61,077 nt of DNA from a virus. The stretch is from IMG/VR virus record IMGVR_UViG_3300030098_000471, positions 1 to 61,077 of that record; one strand, 5' to 3'. Positions 24,123 through 30,863 of this stretch are shown piece by piece. Every line of letters starts with the position of its first letter. The stretch's first letter is position 1. The notes under the pieces are model-generated. The model saw only the letters and a list, made by a program, of their open reading frames with translations. It made no database searches and was not told where the DNA came from. The position numbers were made by a program, and so were the translations under genes.

Positions 24123-24398
24123 ATGAGAAAGAAAAATCCATTTGGTAAAAGTACCACCCAAGATAAACCCTACGCCATATATGAAGATGGGCATGGGTGG
24201 CAATGGCGTGTATTAAAAACATATCAACACCCTGACAATGAAAAGGGTAATGAGTATGCACGATGGCTTGTGTCAGCAACGTCACCACTAATGCACGATG
24301 GTGGTTATGAAATGGGCGACCAATATTCTAATTTAGTATTGGAGTCTGGTTATCTAACATCAGCTACCGATGAGTGGAAACAATTTTATGGAGATTAA
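24123..24398 (+). CDS. Hypothetical early protein, 91 aa
   Basis: A compact protein rich in Trp, Tyr and Gly: YAIYEDGHGWQWRVLKTYQH, then NEYARWLVSATSPLMHDGG, then DEWKQFYGD. It has the look of a small beta-sheet domain. It is preceded by GAAGGGGAATAAA and followed within two bases by the next gene. Function unknown. Confidence 0.65.
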   Translation: MRKKNPFGKSTTQDKPYAIYEDGHGWQWRVLKTYQHPDNEKGNEYARWLVSATSPLMHDGGYEMGDQYSNLVLESGYLTSATDEWKQFYGD

Positions 24399-24399
24399 A

Positions 24400-24618
24400 A
24401 TGGATATGCACCCACAAGTATATATGTTTAGAGCAGTAGCAACTAGAGCCGCATTAAAATTGTGGAATAAACATGGCATTAGACCCAATAGACGGACAAC
24501 TAAGCGCACTCTATTAGATATAGCTACAATTTATACAGGTAATAAGTATAAAAATAGTAAAAAAAGTAGTGAACAAGCATATAATGACTTGACATTATGG
24601 ATTAAAAGTAATAGTTAA
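24400..24618 (+). CDS. Hypothetical early protein, 72 aa
   Basis: Start taken at the ATG at 24400 (MDMHPQVYMFRAVATRAALK), directly after the previous stop. Basic and helical, with KHGIRPNRRTTKRTLLDIAT and a Lys/Ser-rich YKNSKKSSEQAYND. A double palindrome follows eight bases after its stop. No family is recognised. Confidence 0.65.
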   Translation: MDMHPQVYMFRAVATRAALKLWNKHGIRPNRRTTKRTLLDIATIYTGNKYKNSKKSSEQAYNDLTLWIKSNS

Positions 24619-24625
24619 ATAAAAC

Positions 24626-24642
24626 TTCTAGAAATTCTAGAA
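24626..24642. repeat. Double palindrome, copy 6
   Basis: TTCTAGAAATTCTAGAA, 33 bases upstream of the ATG at 24675. Left flank AAAC is shared with copies 3, 4 and 5. Confidence 0.85.
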
Positions 24643-24674
24643 CTTTAAAGTATTTAAAACAAGAGAGATGACCA

Positions 24675-24995
24675 ATGAGACAGATAACATTAACTGAATT
24701 TATTGCCAACGTAAAAATGACCTGCGGCTCTTCATTTTATGGTCGAGATGATGGAACAACACCTCACTCATTTTACTTGAAAGCCGCTAGAAGTATGTTA
24801 AGACGAAGATTAGAAAAAGATTTGGAAAAATTTGACTACCCTCGTGATTATTATTTTTCTAAAGAGGATTCAGAAAAACTAGCAGAAGTTTACGCAGACA
24901 CAGCCAAACTTATTCATGAGAAGATGAATAAATTTAACAATGAATATAATAAAATACAAAGATTAGCGGCGATGGTAAATAAACAAGAGAGATGA
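24675..24995 (+). CDS. Hypothetical early protein, 106 aa
   Basis: The gene starts within the recurring leader AGAGATGACCAATG. It is a helical, charged protein: TLTEFIANVKMTCGSSFYGR, then SMLRRRLEKDLEKFDYPRDY, then DTAKLIHEKMNKFNNEYNK. No family is recognised. It is followed three bases later by the DnaJ-type zinc protein, whose leader is the same. Confidence 0.65.
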   Translation: MRQITLTEFIANVKMTCGSSFYGRDDGTTPHSFYLKAARSMLRRRLEKDLEKFDYPRDYYFSKEDSEKLAEVYADTAKLIHEKMNKFNNEYNKIQRLAAMVNKQER

Positions 24996-24998
24996 CCA

Positions 24999-25253
24999 AT
25001 GACTGATAATAAATGGTGGCACATAGTAACATGGTGTAAGTGGTGCAACGGTGAAGGCTATACCACTGACAATAACCCAAGCAAAAAAGCAGAAGTGTGT
25101 GATGACTGTGATGGTATAGGTGAGCATACTTATGTCGAAGAAGAATGGCGTTATGAAGATGAGCAGGAAGTACGAGATAACTATGAAGATATAAAATCAA
25201 TTGAATTGTTGGAGGGTACATCATGGGGAAGTCCAACACTAAGCATGGAGTAA
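24999..25253 (+). CDS. DnaJ-type zinc-finger protein, 84 aa
   Basis: Two CxxCxGxG-like elements (CKWCNGEGY and CDDCDGIGE) resemble the central cysteine-rich domain of DnaJ, which binds zinc and unfolded proteins. A very acidic tail (EEEWRYEDEQEVRDNYED) follows. There is no J domain, so it is not a full co-chaperone; small phage proteins of this kind are common and of unknown role. The leader AGAGATGACCAATG precedes it. Confidence 0.7.
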   Translation: MTDNKWWHIVTWCKWCNGEGYTTDNNPSKKAEVCDDCDGIGEHTYVEEEWRYEDEQEVRDNYEDIKSIELLEGTSWGSPTLSME

Positions 25254-25360
25254 AGAAAGTAAATACCTATGCTAAATCATTACAAAATAATAAGTATAGA
25301 CAACGTGTAGTACCTAGTGCTAAAAAGTATAAACGAAATAGGAGAGTTGAAGATGAGTGA
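25223..25360 (+). CDS. Short basic protein, 45 aa
   Basis: A 45-residue frame (MGKSNTKHGVKKVNTYAKSL, then KYRQRVVPSAKKYKRNRR) starts inside the end of the zinc protein behind TTGGAGGGTACATC and overlaps the next gene at its stop. The pattern RQRV followed by basic residues slightly recalls ribosome-rescue ArfA tails, but the similarity is weak. Probably an RNA- or DNA-binding peptide. Confidence 0.5.
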   Translation: MGKSNTKHGVKKVNTYAKSLQNNKYRQRVVPSAKKYKRNRRVEDE

Positions 25361-25532
25361 TAGAACAGTAGCGATTGAAGGTTGGGATCAACTTGAGTGG
25401 TTAATGAGTGATAGATGGGATATGACATTACAAGAAGCCTTGCAATGTATGGTTGATAATAATCAAGATATGAAGTTTCTTAATGATGTTAAAGGGTTAC
25501 ACGTATTAAAAATAGCCAATGGAGAAGGATAA
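25353..25532 (+). CDS. Hypothetical acidic protein, 59 aa
   Basis: Start at the ATG at 25353 (MSDRTVAIEGWDQLEWLMSD), behind AGGAGAGTTGAAG and overlapping the preceding stop. Acidic and tryptophan-containing, with LQEALQCMVDNNQDMKF. It ends at a TAATG overlap with the next gene. No family is recognised. Confidence 0.65.
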   Translation: MSDRTVAIEGWDQLEWLMSDRWDMTLQEALQCMVDNNQDMKFLNDVKGLHVLKIANGEG

Positions 25533-25717
25533 TGTTATTAGAACGTACATCAATGCTTAGTGATAAGACTACGACAATGGAGTTACCCATAACCAATGAA
25601 CAGCTTGATCGTTGGAGACAGGGAGAACTTATTCAAAATGTATTTCCTGACTTGACACCGGATGAACGTGAGTTTATAATGACAGGTATTACAGCAGAAG
25701 AATGGAGAACCCTATGA
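25532..25717 (+). CDS. Conserved small phage protein, 61 aa
   Basis: The C-terminal two thirds, LPITNEQLDRWRQGELIQNV and PDLTPDEREFIMTGITAEEW, match a family I recall from many tailed phages (LPITxEQL ... FPxLxxxEREFIxTGITxxEW) with no proven role. The first ten residues may not be translated, as a second ATG lies at 25556. A perfect consensus promoter overlaps codons for LTPDEREFIM. Confidence 0.75.
   Translation: MLLERTSMLSDKTTTMELPITNEQLDRWRQGELIQNVFPDLTPDEREFIMTGITAEEWRTL
25652..25680 (+). promoter_or_regulatory. Consensus promoter inside the 61-aa gene
   Basis: TTGACA (25652-25657), 17-bp spacer, TATAAT (25675-25680): both boxes fit the sigma70 consensus fully. It lies in coding sequence, 34 bases before the ATG of the next gene at 25714. 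Its coding context is a conserved protein motif, so chance cannot be excluded. Confidence 0.55.
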
Positions 25718-26205
25718 ATATATTTTATTTGCATCGTGATCCTGTCGTTGCAGCGCAGATGCAATGTGACAAGCACGTAGTCAAGATGATATTGGAAAGC
25801 GCACAGATGCTCTCTACTGCTCACCGTGTATTGGATGGAGATGACTACGCTAATTCACGAGGACTGTATAAACTGGTGCATGAAAACCATCCTAGCACAC
25901 GCTGGGTACGCTCTCATCATAAACACTACAATTGGTTATGGAAACATATGATAGCCTTGATGGAAGAGTACACACACCGCTATGATAAAGTTCACGAGAC
26001 AGAACGATTAAATGATCCACTGTCCATATCACCAGTTAATATTAATTTCAGCGATCACTTCTTAGACCCACCACAATGTATGCCTGATCAGTATAAAAAC
26101 AAAGATACTGTGCAAGCCTATCGTGATTATTATATTGGAGAAAAATCTAACTTTGCTAAATGGAATAAGTGTGGTAATATACCTGAGTGGTACAAGATGG
26201 GATGA
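25714..26205 (+). CDS. Conserved phage protein with CDKHVVKM motif, 163 aa
   Basis: The ATG at 25714 overlaps the preceding stop (ATGA). The sequence AAQMQCDKHVVKMILESAQM, then LSTAHRVLDG, ENHPSTRWVR, and EEYTHRYDKVH, then YRDYYIGEK is a signature of a widespread phage/bacterial family, in some annotations called pyrimidine-dimer glycosylase-like; I see no clear match to T4 DenV, so I leave it unnamed. The many conserved His residues hint at a metal or catalytic site. Confidence 0.75.
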   Translation: MNIFYLHRDPVVAAQMQCDKHVVKMILESAQMLSTAHRVLDGDDYANSRGLYKLVHENHPSTRWVRSHHKHYNWLWKHMIALMEEYTHRYDKVHETERLNDPLSISPVNINFSDHFLDPPQCMPDQYKNKDTVQAYRDYYIGEKSNFAKWNKCGNIPEWYKMG

Positions 26206-26246
26206 CCATATTAAGGATGTAGCATTTGATATAGAGGAGATGACCA

Positions 26247-26441
26247 ATGACTAAAAAATATTATCCCCATGTATGGGATTTAACATTTTGTCTTATGGAT
26301 ATCGACGGAAATCCAAAAAAAGACAAAGAGGGAAATATAATTTTGTATGAGGATTACAAGATGGATTGCAGTTCAATTTGTGATTTTGTTGATGAAAATA
26401 ATTTAACACAGATAAAAGAGAAAGAGAAGGACAATAACTAA
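26247..26441 (+). CDS. Hypothetical early protein, 64 aa
   Basis: The gene begins in the recurring leader GAGATGACCAATG. The protein is acidic with aromatic residues: YYPHVWDLTFCLMDIDGNPK, then LYEDYKMDCSSICDFVDENN. Three cysteines are present. No family is recognised. Downstream follows a 161-base gap with a tandem repeat. Confidence 0.6.
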   Translation: MTKKYYPHVWDLTFCLMDIDGNPKKDKEGNIILYEDYKMDCSSICDFVDENNLTQIKEKEKDNN

Positions 26442-26474
26442 TACAAAAAAGAAAAGAAATATCTATGCTAAGCC

Positions 26475-26572
26475 TTGACAGCGGCTCCCGACTACTCCTT
26501 TAAATAGGGTGACGTGAGTGGCTCCCGACTACTCCTTTAAATAGGGTGGCGTGAAGAAATCGGGTAGCTGTC
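26475..26572 (+). repeat. Tandem 37-bp repeat enclosed by a long-range stem
   Basis: Two 35-base units (26483-26517 and 26520-26554), period 37, differ at one base; each starts GGCTCCCGACTACTCC and holds TTTAAATAGGGTG. Outside them GACAGC (26477-26482) pairs with GCTGTC (26567-26572), and CCCGA of unit 1 pairs with TCGGG (26560-26564). A TTGACA lies at 26475. It lies in the leader of the gene at 26603. It could be a regulatory RNA, tandem operators or weak promoters. Confidence 0.55.
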
Positions 26573-26602
26573 GTTTATTTTTGTAAATTAGGAGAGTGAC
26601 CA

Positions 26603-26965
26603 ATGAATATACACCCAAGCCTAGAGAAGTTACCTAAAGATCACAGGCTACATCCAGATAAGGTGAAGCAGTGGATCAAGGTTAATACCGATATGCTTGC
26701 ATCTATTCGTAAGGATGTGAGAAACAATGTTAAGGGTGCTATTGCTAGACAAGCAGACATTGAAGGTTACATTAAGAACATGCGTAAATATCTAAGAGAT
26801 GGTGATTGGATTGATATGTTCTATGGTGTAAATCAAGAAGGTAAAATAATGTTGAAGTGTGTAGCTATGGCATATAACAGTGACGGCACAGCCAAGCGTG
26901 ACGTTGGAACATGGTATCCAGACATGGGTATCTATACAAAGGAGATGGACGATGAGACTACCTGA
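26603..26965 (+). CDS. Hypothetical protein, 120 aa
   Basis: The leader is GAGAGTGACCAATG, a variant of the recurring one. The protein is lysine-rich and helical in its first half (KLPKDHRLHPDKVKQWIKVN, then DVRNNVKGAIARQADIEGYI) and aromatic in the second (DGDWIDMFYGVNQEGKIM). No family is recognised. It follows the tandem repeat region, which may control it, and overlaps the next gene by 14 bases. Confidence 0.65.
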   Translation: MNIHPSLEKLPKDHRLHPDKVKQWIKVNTDMLASIRKDVRNNVKGAIARQADIEGYIKNMRKYLRDGDWIDMFYGVNQEGKIMLKCVAMAYNSDGTAKRDVGTWYPDMGIYTKEMDDETT

Positions 26966-27143
26966 TGGATGGATGTCTCCCTATGAGTGGGAGCTATGGA
27001 TGGAAAATACTTATGATGAAATGCCATCATGGTATAGTGATGTTAATCTGAGAGAGGATGCCTATAGGGAATACCTCAAGGACAACGCACAATATACTTC
27101 AAAAGAGGTAACTAAAGAAAGGTTGAGAAAGTTTCTTAAATAA
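26952..27143 (+). CDS. Hypothetical protein, 63 aa
   Basis: Start chosen at the ATG at 26952 (MRLPDGWMSPYEWELWMENT) behind AAAGGAGATGGACG; an earlier in-frame start lies deep in the previous gene. Very rich in Trp and Tyr, with EMPSWYSDVNLREDAYREYL. No family is recognised. Confidence 0.6.
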   Translation: MRLPDGWMSPYEWELWMENTYDEMPSWYSDVNLREDAYREYLKDNAQYTSKEVTKERLRKFLK

Positions 27144-27154
27144 TATAATCATAG

Positions 27155-27183
27155 TTGCATGCTACAAGATAGTATGATATAAT
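27155..27183 (+). promoter_or_regulatory. Sigma70-type promoter
   Basis: TTGCAT (27155-27160), 17-bp spacer, TATAAT (27178-27183), in the gap after 27143. The -35 and -10 boxes are the same as in the three late promoters of the other strand. It would give a leader of about 15 bases for the gene at 27206. Confidence 0.75.
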
Positions 27184-27205
27184 GTTATTATGAAGGATAT
27201 AAATT

Positions 27206-27382
27206 ATGAACAAATATAATTTTAAATATCACGATGAAGTACCTGATAATCTAGCAGATTATGTAGTAGATGTATGTATCTTCTCTGGGCTAGAAATAAA
27301 TAGCTTGACAGATATTAAATTATCTGATATAAATGGTTTTCTAAATGGTCTTGAAGAACAAGCTGATGAGGTAGTTGAATGA
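27206..27382 (+). CDS. Small acidic protein, 58 aa
   Basis: A 58-residue frame preceded by GAAGGATATAAATT. It reads MNKYNFKYHDEVPDNLADYV and continues with a hydrophobic-acidic pattern (LEINSLTDIKLSDINGFLNG). It overlaps the cupin start by ATGA. A second promoter-like sequence lies within it at 27305-27333. No family is recognised. Confidence 0.6.
   Translation: MNKYNFKYHDEVPDNLADYVVDVCIFSGLEINSLTDIKLSDINGFLNGLEEQADEVVE
27305..27333 (+). promoter_or_regulatory. Promoter-like sequence inside the 58-aa gene
   Basis: TTGACA (27305-27310), 17-bp spacer, TATAAA (27328-27333), 46 bases before the cupin ATG at 27379. Confidence 0.5.
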
Positions 27383-27807
27383 GTGTAGTAGAGGGTAAGG
27401 TGTGGGGTACAACAATGCCCCTTATTCAGAGGCCACAGCTAGAGGTACATAGTATCTTTGTTAATGCTGGTGGCTATTGTTCCAAGCATAAACATCAATC
27501 AAAGATAAATGCTTTTTATGTAGAGGAAGGAGAATTAGAAATACATAGATGGAAAGATTATAACTTGGTAGATGTTACAATCTTATATAATGAAGATGTA
27601 GCTATAGTTCCTGCTGGTGAGTATCACATGTTTAATGCTAGAACAGATACTAAAGCACTGGAGATATACTGGTCTGAGTTACATATCAATGACATTGAAA
27701 GAGAAATAGTAGGAGGAGTTGATGAGACTCTTGATCTATTTAATTCTCCAAAGAAAAATAACTTTGCAAAAGTATTTAATATAGATGACTTAGAGGGGAG
27801 AAACTAA
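27379..27807 (+). CDS. Cupin-fold protein, 142 aa
   Basis: Cupins are small beta-barrels that bind a metal with two His and a Glu. Here GGYCSKHKHQSKINAFYVEEGELE (about 35-58) supplies the first motif (H-x-H ... E) and VPAGEYHMFNA (about 80-90) the second. The arrangement is like mannose-6-phosphate isomerase type II / sugar-modifying cupins. A role in nucleotide-sugar or glycan metabolism is possible and would link it to the glycosyltransferase cassette; this is inference. Confidence 0.7.
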   Translation: MSVVEGKVWGTTMPLIQRPQLEVHSIFVNAGGYCSKHKHQSKINAFYVEEGELEIHRWKDYNLVDVTILYNEDVAIVPAGEYHMFNARTDTKALEIYWSELHINDIEREIVGGVDETLDLFNSPKKNNFAKVFNIDDLEGRN

Positions 27808-27992
27808 TGTCTGTTATAATGGAAGTAGCAAAACAAAGTGGCAGTCCTAGATTAATTATGAAGGAAGATTATAATTCTCTAGATTTTTCAGAGAAGTTAC
27901 AATGTCTAGTATCAATACGCACAGCTATTGAAAAAGAAATAGCCTTTACTGAAAAAGACTTCAGAAGATTTGTTAATAAACGTAGGTTCTAA
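27807..27992 (+). CDS. Hypothetical protein, 61 aa
   Basis: The start overlaps the cupin stop (TAATG). A helical protein: SGSPRLIMKEDYNSLDFSEK, then LQCLVSIRTAIEKEIAFTEK, ending in a basic RRFVNKRRF. No family is recognised. Confidence 0.6.
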   Translation: MSVIMEVAKQSGSPRLIMKEDYNSLDFSEKLQCLVSIRTAIEKEIAFTEKDFRRFVNKRRF

Positions 27993-28005
27993 AAGGATTA
28001 ATACA

Positions 28006-28260
28006 ATGGATAAAGATTTTTTTGAGTGGCTGTTCAAAGCACTAAAGATTGATGTCAATGGTAGGTCAATGTACTCAAACATTTATAAAGATGGATTTAA
28101 AAATGTTAATCGTTATACAAGAGCAGGTAAGAACGGTAAGTTTGTTACGTGTCCTCACTGTCATGCTGATACTCTTGTCTATCATTTCTCATGGGTTAAA
28201 ATGAGTTGTAATAATTGTATGGCATCTGTTGATAAAGATGATTGGCTGGTTAAAGTGTGA
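28006..28260 (+). CDS. Zinc-ribbon protein, 84 aa
   Basis: Start chosen at the ATG at 28006 behind AAAAGGATTAATACA. The C-terminal half holds two CxxC pairs (CPHCHAD and CNNCMAS) 17 residues apart, a zinc ribbon of the kind seen in small nucleic-acid-binding phage proteins. The N-terminal half (DFFEWLFKALKIDVNGRSMY) is helical. Function unknown. Confidence 0.65.
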   Translation: MDKDFFEWLFKALKIDVNGRSMYSNIYKDGFKNVNRYTRAGKNGKFVTCPHCHADTLVYHFSWVKMSCNNCMASVDKDDWLVKV

Positions 28261-28337
28261 TGTATAAAATATTATTATTGTTATTATTTTTTAGTACATC
28301 TGCACTGGCACATATTTTACAGGAGATAAAGTTCTAG
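28260..28337 (+). CDS. Signal-peptide-like micro-ORF, 25 aa
   Basis: Start overlaps the previous stop (TGATG). The peptide MYKILLLLLFFSTSALAHIL is a near-perfect signal peptide with an ALA cleavage site, followed by only seven residues (ILQEIKF). Its TAG stop lies inside the double palindrome at 28332. It may be a membrane-active peptide or a remnant of a longer exported protein. Confidence 0.4.
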   Translation: MYKILLLLLFFSTSALAHILQEIKF

Positions 28338-28348
28338 AAATTCTAGAA
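28332..28348. repeat. Double palindrome, copy 7
   Basis: TTCTAGAAATTCTAGAA, 14 bases before the ATG at 28363 and about 3.7 kb from copy 6. Flanks here (AAG left, GTTT right) differ from the other copies. Confidence 0.85.
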
Positions 28349-28362
28349 GTTTAAATATAAAC

Positions 28363-28566
28363 ATGTTTGTAATTGTTCAAGATATAATTAAAGAAGCACA
28401 TAAAGACTTGAAAGAGTTTGATTGCTTTGATATTTTGACAACCCCTACTGGATTTCCAATGAAGTTTAAAACAGAAGGGGAAGCAATCAAATTTCTAAAT
28501 GACTTAGGAATTGATATGCCAACAGAATCAGATCAAGGAGAAATTAGAATTGACAGACTCCATTAA
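28363..28566 (+). CDS. Hypothetical protein, 67 aa
   Basis: A small mixed-charge protein: FVIVQDIIKEAHKDLKEFDC, then FPMKFKTEGEAIKFLNDLGI. The centre FKTEGEAIKFL resembles short domains that read a sequence property such as those in phage single-domain accessory proteins; no firm family. It follows the double palindrome. Confidence 0.6.
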   Translation: MFVIVQDIIKEAHKDLKEFDCFDILTTPTGFPMKFKTEGEAIKFLNDLGIDMPTESDQGEIRIDRLH

Positions 28567-28738
28567 ACAATACAACGCTATGGTAACTCAACTAAATAAA
28601 AATATAAGTTCGCTTCAAATTATAAATAAACGTCAGGCTGAAACCATCAAACAGTTGAGAAGAGAATTATCTATAGCACGTCAAGAAAAAGGTTCTGGTA
28701 ATATGTGGGCTGAGTTAGATGACAGCAGAGATAATTAA
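28550..28738 (+). CDS. Coiled-coil protein, 62 aa
   Basis: A TTG at 28550 follows AAGGAG by nine bases and is the best start; an internal ATG is at 28580. The protein is one long helix (NKNISSLQIINKRQAETIKQ, then LRRELSIARQEKGSG), typical of a small coiled coil. It overlaps both neighbours. Function unknown. Confidence 0.55.
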   Translation: MTDSIKQYNAMVTQLNKNISSLQIINKRQAETIKQLRRELSIARQEKGSGNMWAELDDSRDN

Positions 28739-28904
28739 TTTTTATAAACACTGGAAAGCACGTCAAGAAACATTAAGGAAATCAATGGGTTATCCAGATG
28801 ATCTGTGGTACATGATGCTCGACAATGGGTATGATCCTTTAGATATAGATGAAGTAAAAAAATTCATAGATGATTTTGAAAAGGATATAGTGGGAAATGA
28901 CTAA
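28719..28904 (+). CDS. Hypothetical protein, 61 aa
   Basis: MTAEIINFYKHWKARQETLR is followed by an acidic stretch (DLWYMMLDNGYDPLDIDEVK). Overlaps the genes before and after by 20 and 8 bases, as usual in this compact segment. No family is recognised. Confidence 0.6.
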   Translation: MTAEIINFYKHWKARQETLRKSMGYPDDLWYMMLDNGYDPLDIDEVKKFIDDFEKDIVGND

Positions 28905-29082
28905 AAATTTATGGCAAAAAGACAGAGCAACCCTATTTAAAAATTATGTACGACAGTATAAAGAAGAAGGCTATGACGTAAAAGAAGCAAGGCAGTTAGC
29001 CAAGATTGAAATCAATGAAGTCATGGCAGACAAGGAAGACTTTGTAGATAATCTTTGGAAAGAAACTTTTGAAGATGTATAA
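28897..29082 (+). CDS. Hypothetical protein, 61 aa
   Basis: A helical, charged protein (KDRATLFKNYVRQYKEEGYD, then VKEARQLAKIEINEVMADKE). It overlaps its neighbours by 8 and 14 bases. No family is recognised. Confidence 0.6.
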   Translation: MTKNLWQKDRATLFKNYVRQYKEEGYDVKEARQLAKIEINEVMADKEDFVDNLWKETFEDV

Positions 29083-29263
29083 TTTAGTTTATAAAAATAA
29101 GATATTACAAAGATACAGAACAAAGCGTGAAGCAAAGAAAGAACTTGACGATAGATCAAACTTGTGCTATATGTTAAGAGTAAATCCTTCTGAAGCATAT
29201 TCAATTACGAAAGGAAAGACCCATGCAACCAGAAGAAAAAGGTTGGAAAGGGCCATGCTCTGA
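29069..29263 (+). CDS. Hypothetical basic protein, 64 aa
   Basis: A basic protein (YKNKILQRYRTKREAKKELD, ending THATRRKRLERAML); the first six bases may be skipped in favour of the ATG at 29075. Its 3' end overlaps the primase-helicase start by 41 bases in another frame, which is more than usual here, so its true end is sure but its importance is not. Confidence 0.55.
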   Translation: MKMYNLVYKNKILQRYRTKREAKKELDDRSNLCYMLRVNPSEAYSITKGKTHATRRKRLERAML

Positions 29264-30863
29264 GTGTGGATCATCCGATGCCAACCATCACTATCCTGAT
29301 GGACACACCTTCTGTTACAGTTGTAAGACTCATAAACCTGCAAAGGAAGTAACCACTATGGCTACAGTACAATCCAATACAAATCAAAACTCTCTGAAGT
29401 TACTAAACTCTAGTAGACTTGCTGAGTACAATGATATACCTGAACGTAAGATTACAAAGGAGACTGCAAGAAAATTTAATACCCTCACCAAGAAGAAGGG
29501 ATCAATGACAACTCACCATGTCTATCAATACTATGACAGTAAGGGCAATCACATCTGTAACAAGGTGCGTGATACTGCCAACAAAAAGTTCTGGTCTGAA
29601 GGCAACATGAATGGGGCTGGTCTGTTTGGTCAGAATGTGTTTACCCAAAAGGCAAAGTTCATTACCATTACAGAGGGCGAGGTAGATGCTATGTCTGCCT
29701 ATCAGCTAATGGGTTCTCAGTGGCCTGTTGTCTCACTCAAGAATGGTGCGGCATCAGCGGTATCAAACTGCAAGCAATCGTTTGAATACCTAAATCAATT
29801 CGGTAATATTGTATTGTGTTTTGATAATGACAAGGCAGGTAGAAAAGCGGCAAACGAAGTTGCTGAAATATTTGAACCCAATAAATGTAAGATAATGCAA
29901 CTTGATTTAAAGGATGCCAATGAGTGCCTCAAGGTAGGCATGAGGTCAGAAGACTTTATCAATGCTTGGTGGGCCGCAAAACCTTTTACTCCTGCTGGCA
30001 TTATTAATCTACATGATCTTGGGGACAGTCTCTATGATGAAGACTATTGTGAGACTTGCCTGTACCCTTGGTCTGATCTCAATGAGAAGACCTATGGTAT
30101 GAGAACAGGTGAGCTTGTCACGTTCACCAGTGGGGCTGGCATGGGCAAGTCAAGCATCATGCGTGAACTCATGCACCACCTCATGATGAATACCAAGGAT
30201 AACATTGGTGTCTTGGCAATGGAAGAGAGTGTACGTAACACAGCCTTCAACATCATGAGTGTCGAGGCCAACGCTAGGCTTTACATTAAAGAAGTGCGTG
30301 AACAGTTTTCACCTGAACAACTACGTGAATGGCAAGAAAAAACCATAGGAACAAAAAGGTTCTTTGCCTTTGACCACTTTGGTTCAATTAGTAACGATGA
30401 AATCCTAGCTCGTGTACGCTACATGGCTAAAGCATTGGAGACTAAGTGGGTGATACTGGATCACCTCAGTATCTTGGTGTCTGGTCAAGAAGATAATGGT
30501 GATGAACGTAAGTCAATAGATATTCTAATGACCAAGTTAAGGTCACTGGTGGAAGAGACAGGCATAGGCTTGCTACTGGTGAGCCACCTACGTAGGCCAG
30601 CAGGTGATAGAGGTCATGAGGATGGGCGTGAGGTATCTCTCTCACACCTACGAGGCTCTGCCAGCATTGCACATCTAAGTGATGCGGTCATAGCCTTGGA
30701 GCGCAACCAGCAAGCAGACGATGAGCAAGCTGCCAACACTACTACCATACGTATTCTAAAGAACAGGTACACTGGTGACACAGGTATTGCTTGTTATCTA
30801 CACTATGATAAAGAAACTGGTCGAATGACACAGATTGATAACCCTTTTATGGAGAATGAGTAA
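29223..30863 (+). CDS. T7 gp4-like primase-helicase, 546 aa
   Basis: The protein unwinds the replication fork and makes primers. An N-terminal zinc motif (C12, C15, C31, C34, in CSECG and FCYSCK) is followed by a TOPRIM primase domain (EGEVDAMSAYQ about 150, FDNDKAGRKAA about 200) and a RecA-type hexameric helicase domain with Walker A GAGMGKSS (about 303-310) and SHLRRPAGDRGHEDGR before a GSASIAHLSD motif. This is the T7 gp4 layout. It is the first large replication gene after the small early genes. Confidence 0.95.
   Translation: MQPEEKGWKGPCSECGSSDANHHYPDGHTFCYSCKTHKPAKEVTTMATVQSNTNQNSLKLLNSSRLAEYNDIPERKITKETARKFNTLTKKKGSMTTHHVYQYYDSKGNHICNKVRDTANKKFWSEGNMNGAGLFGQNVFTQKAKFITITEGEVDAMSAYQLMGSQWPVVSLKNGAASAVSNCKQSFEYLNQFGNIVLCFDNDKAGRKAANEVAEIFEPNKCKIMQLDLKDANECLKVGMRSEDFINAWWAAKPFTPAGIINLHDLGDSLYDEDYCETCLYPWSDLNEKTYGMRTGELVTFTSGAGMGKSSIMRELMHHLMMNTKDNIGVLAMEESVRNTAFNIMSVEANARLYIKEVREQFSPEQLREWQEKTIGTKRFFAFDHFGSISNDEILARVRYMAKALETKWVILDHLSILVSGQEDNGDERKSIDILMTKLRSLVEETGIGLLLVSHLRRPAGDRGHEDGREVSLSHLRGSASIAHLSDAVIALERNQQADDEQAANTTTIRILKNRYTGDTGIACYLHYDKETGRMTQIDNPFMENE

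Noticed and set aside
24589-24617. TTGACA at 24589 as a promoter
   Set aside because: At spacings of 16-18 bases only TAGTTA or similar is found, a poor -10 box.
25223-25360. Short basic 45-aa protein as an ArfA-type ribosome-rescue factor
   Set aside because: Only a weak match of a few basic residues around RQRV; too little to support a function.
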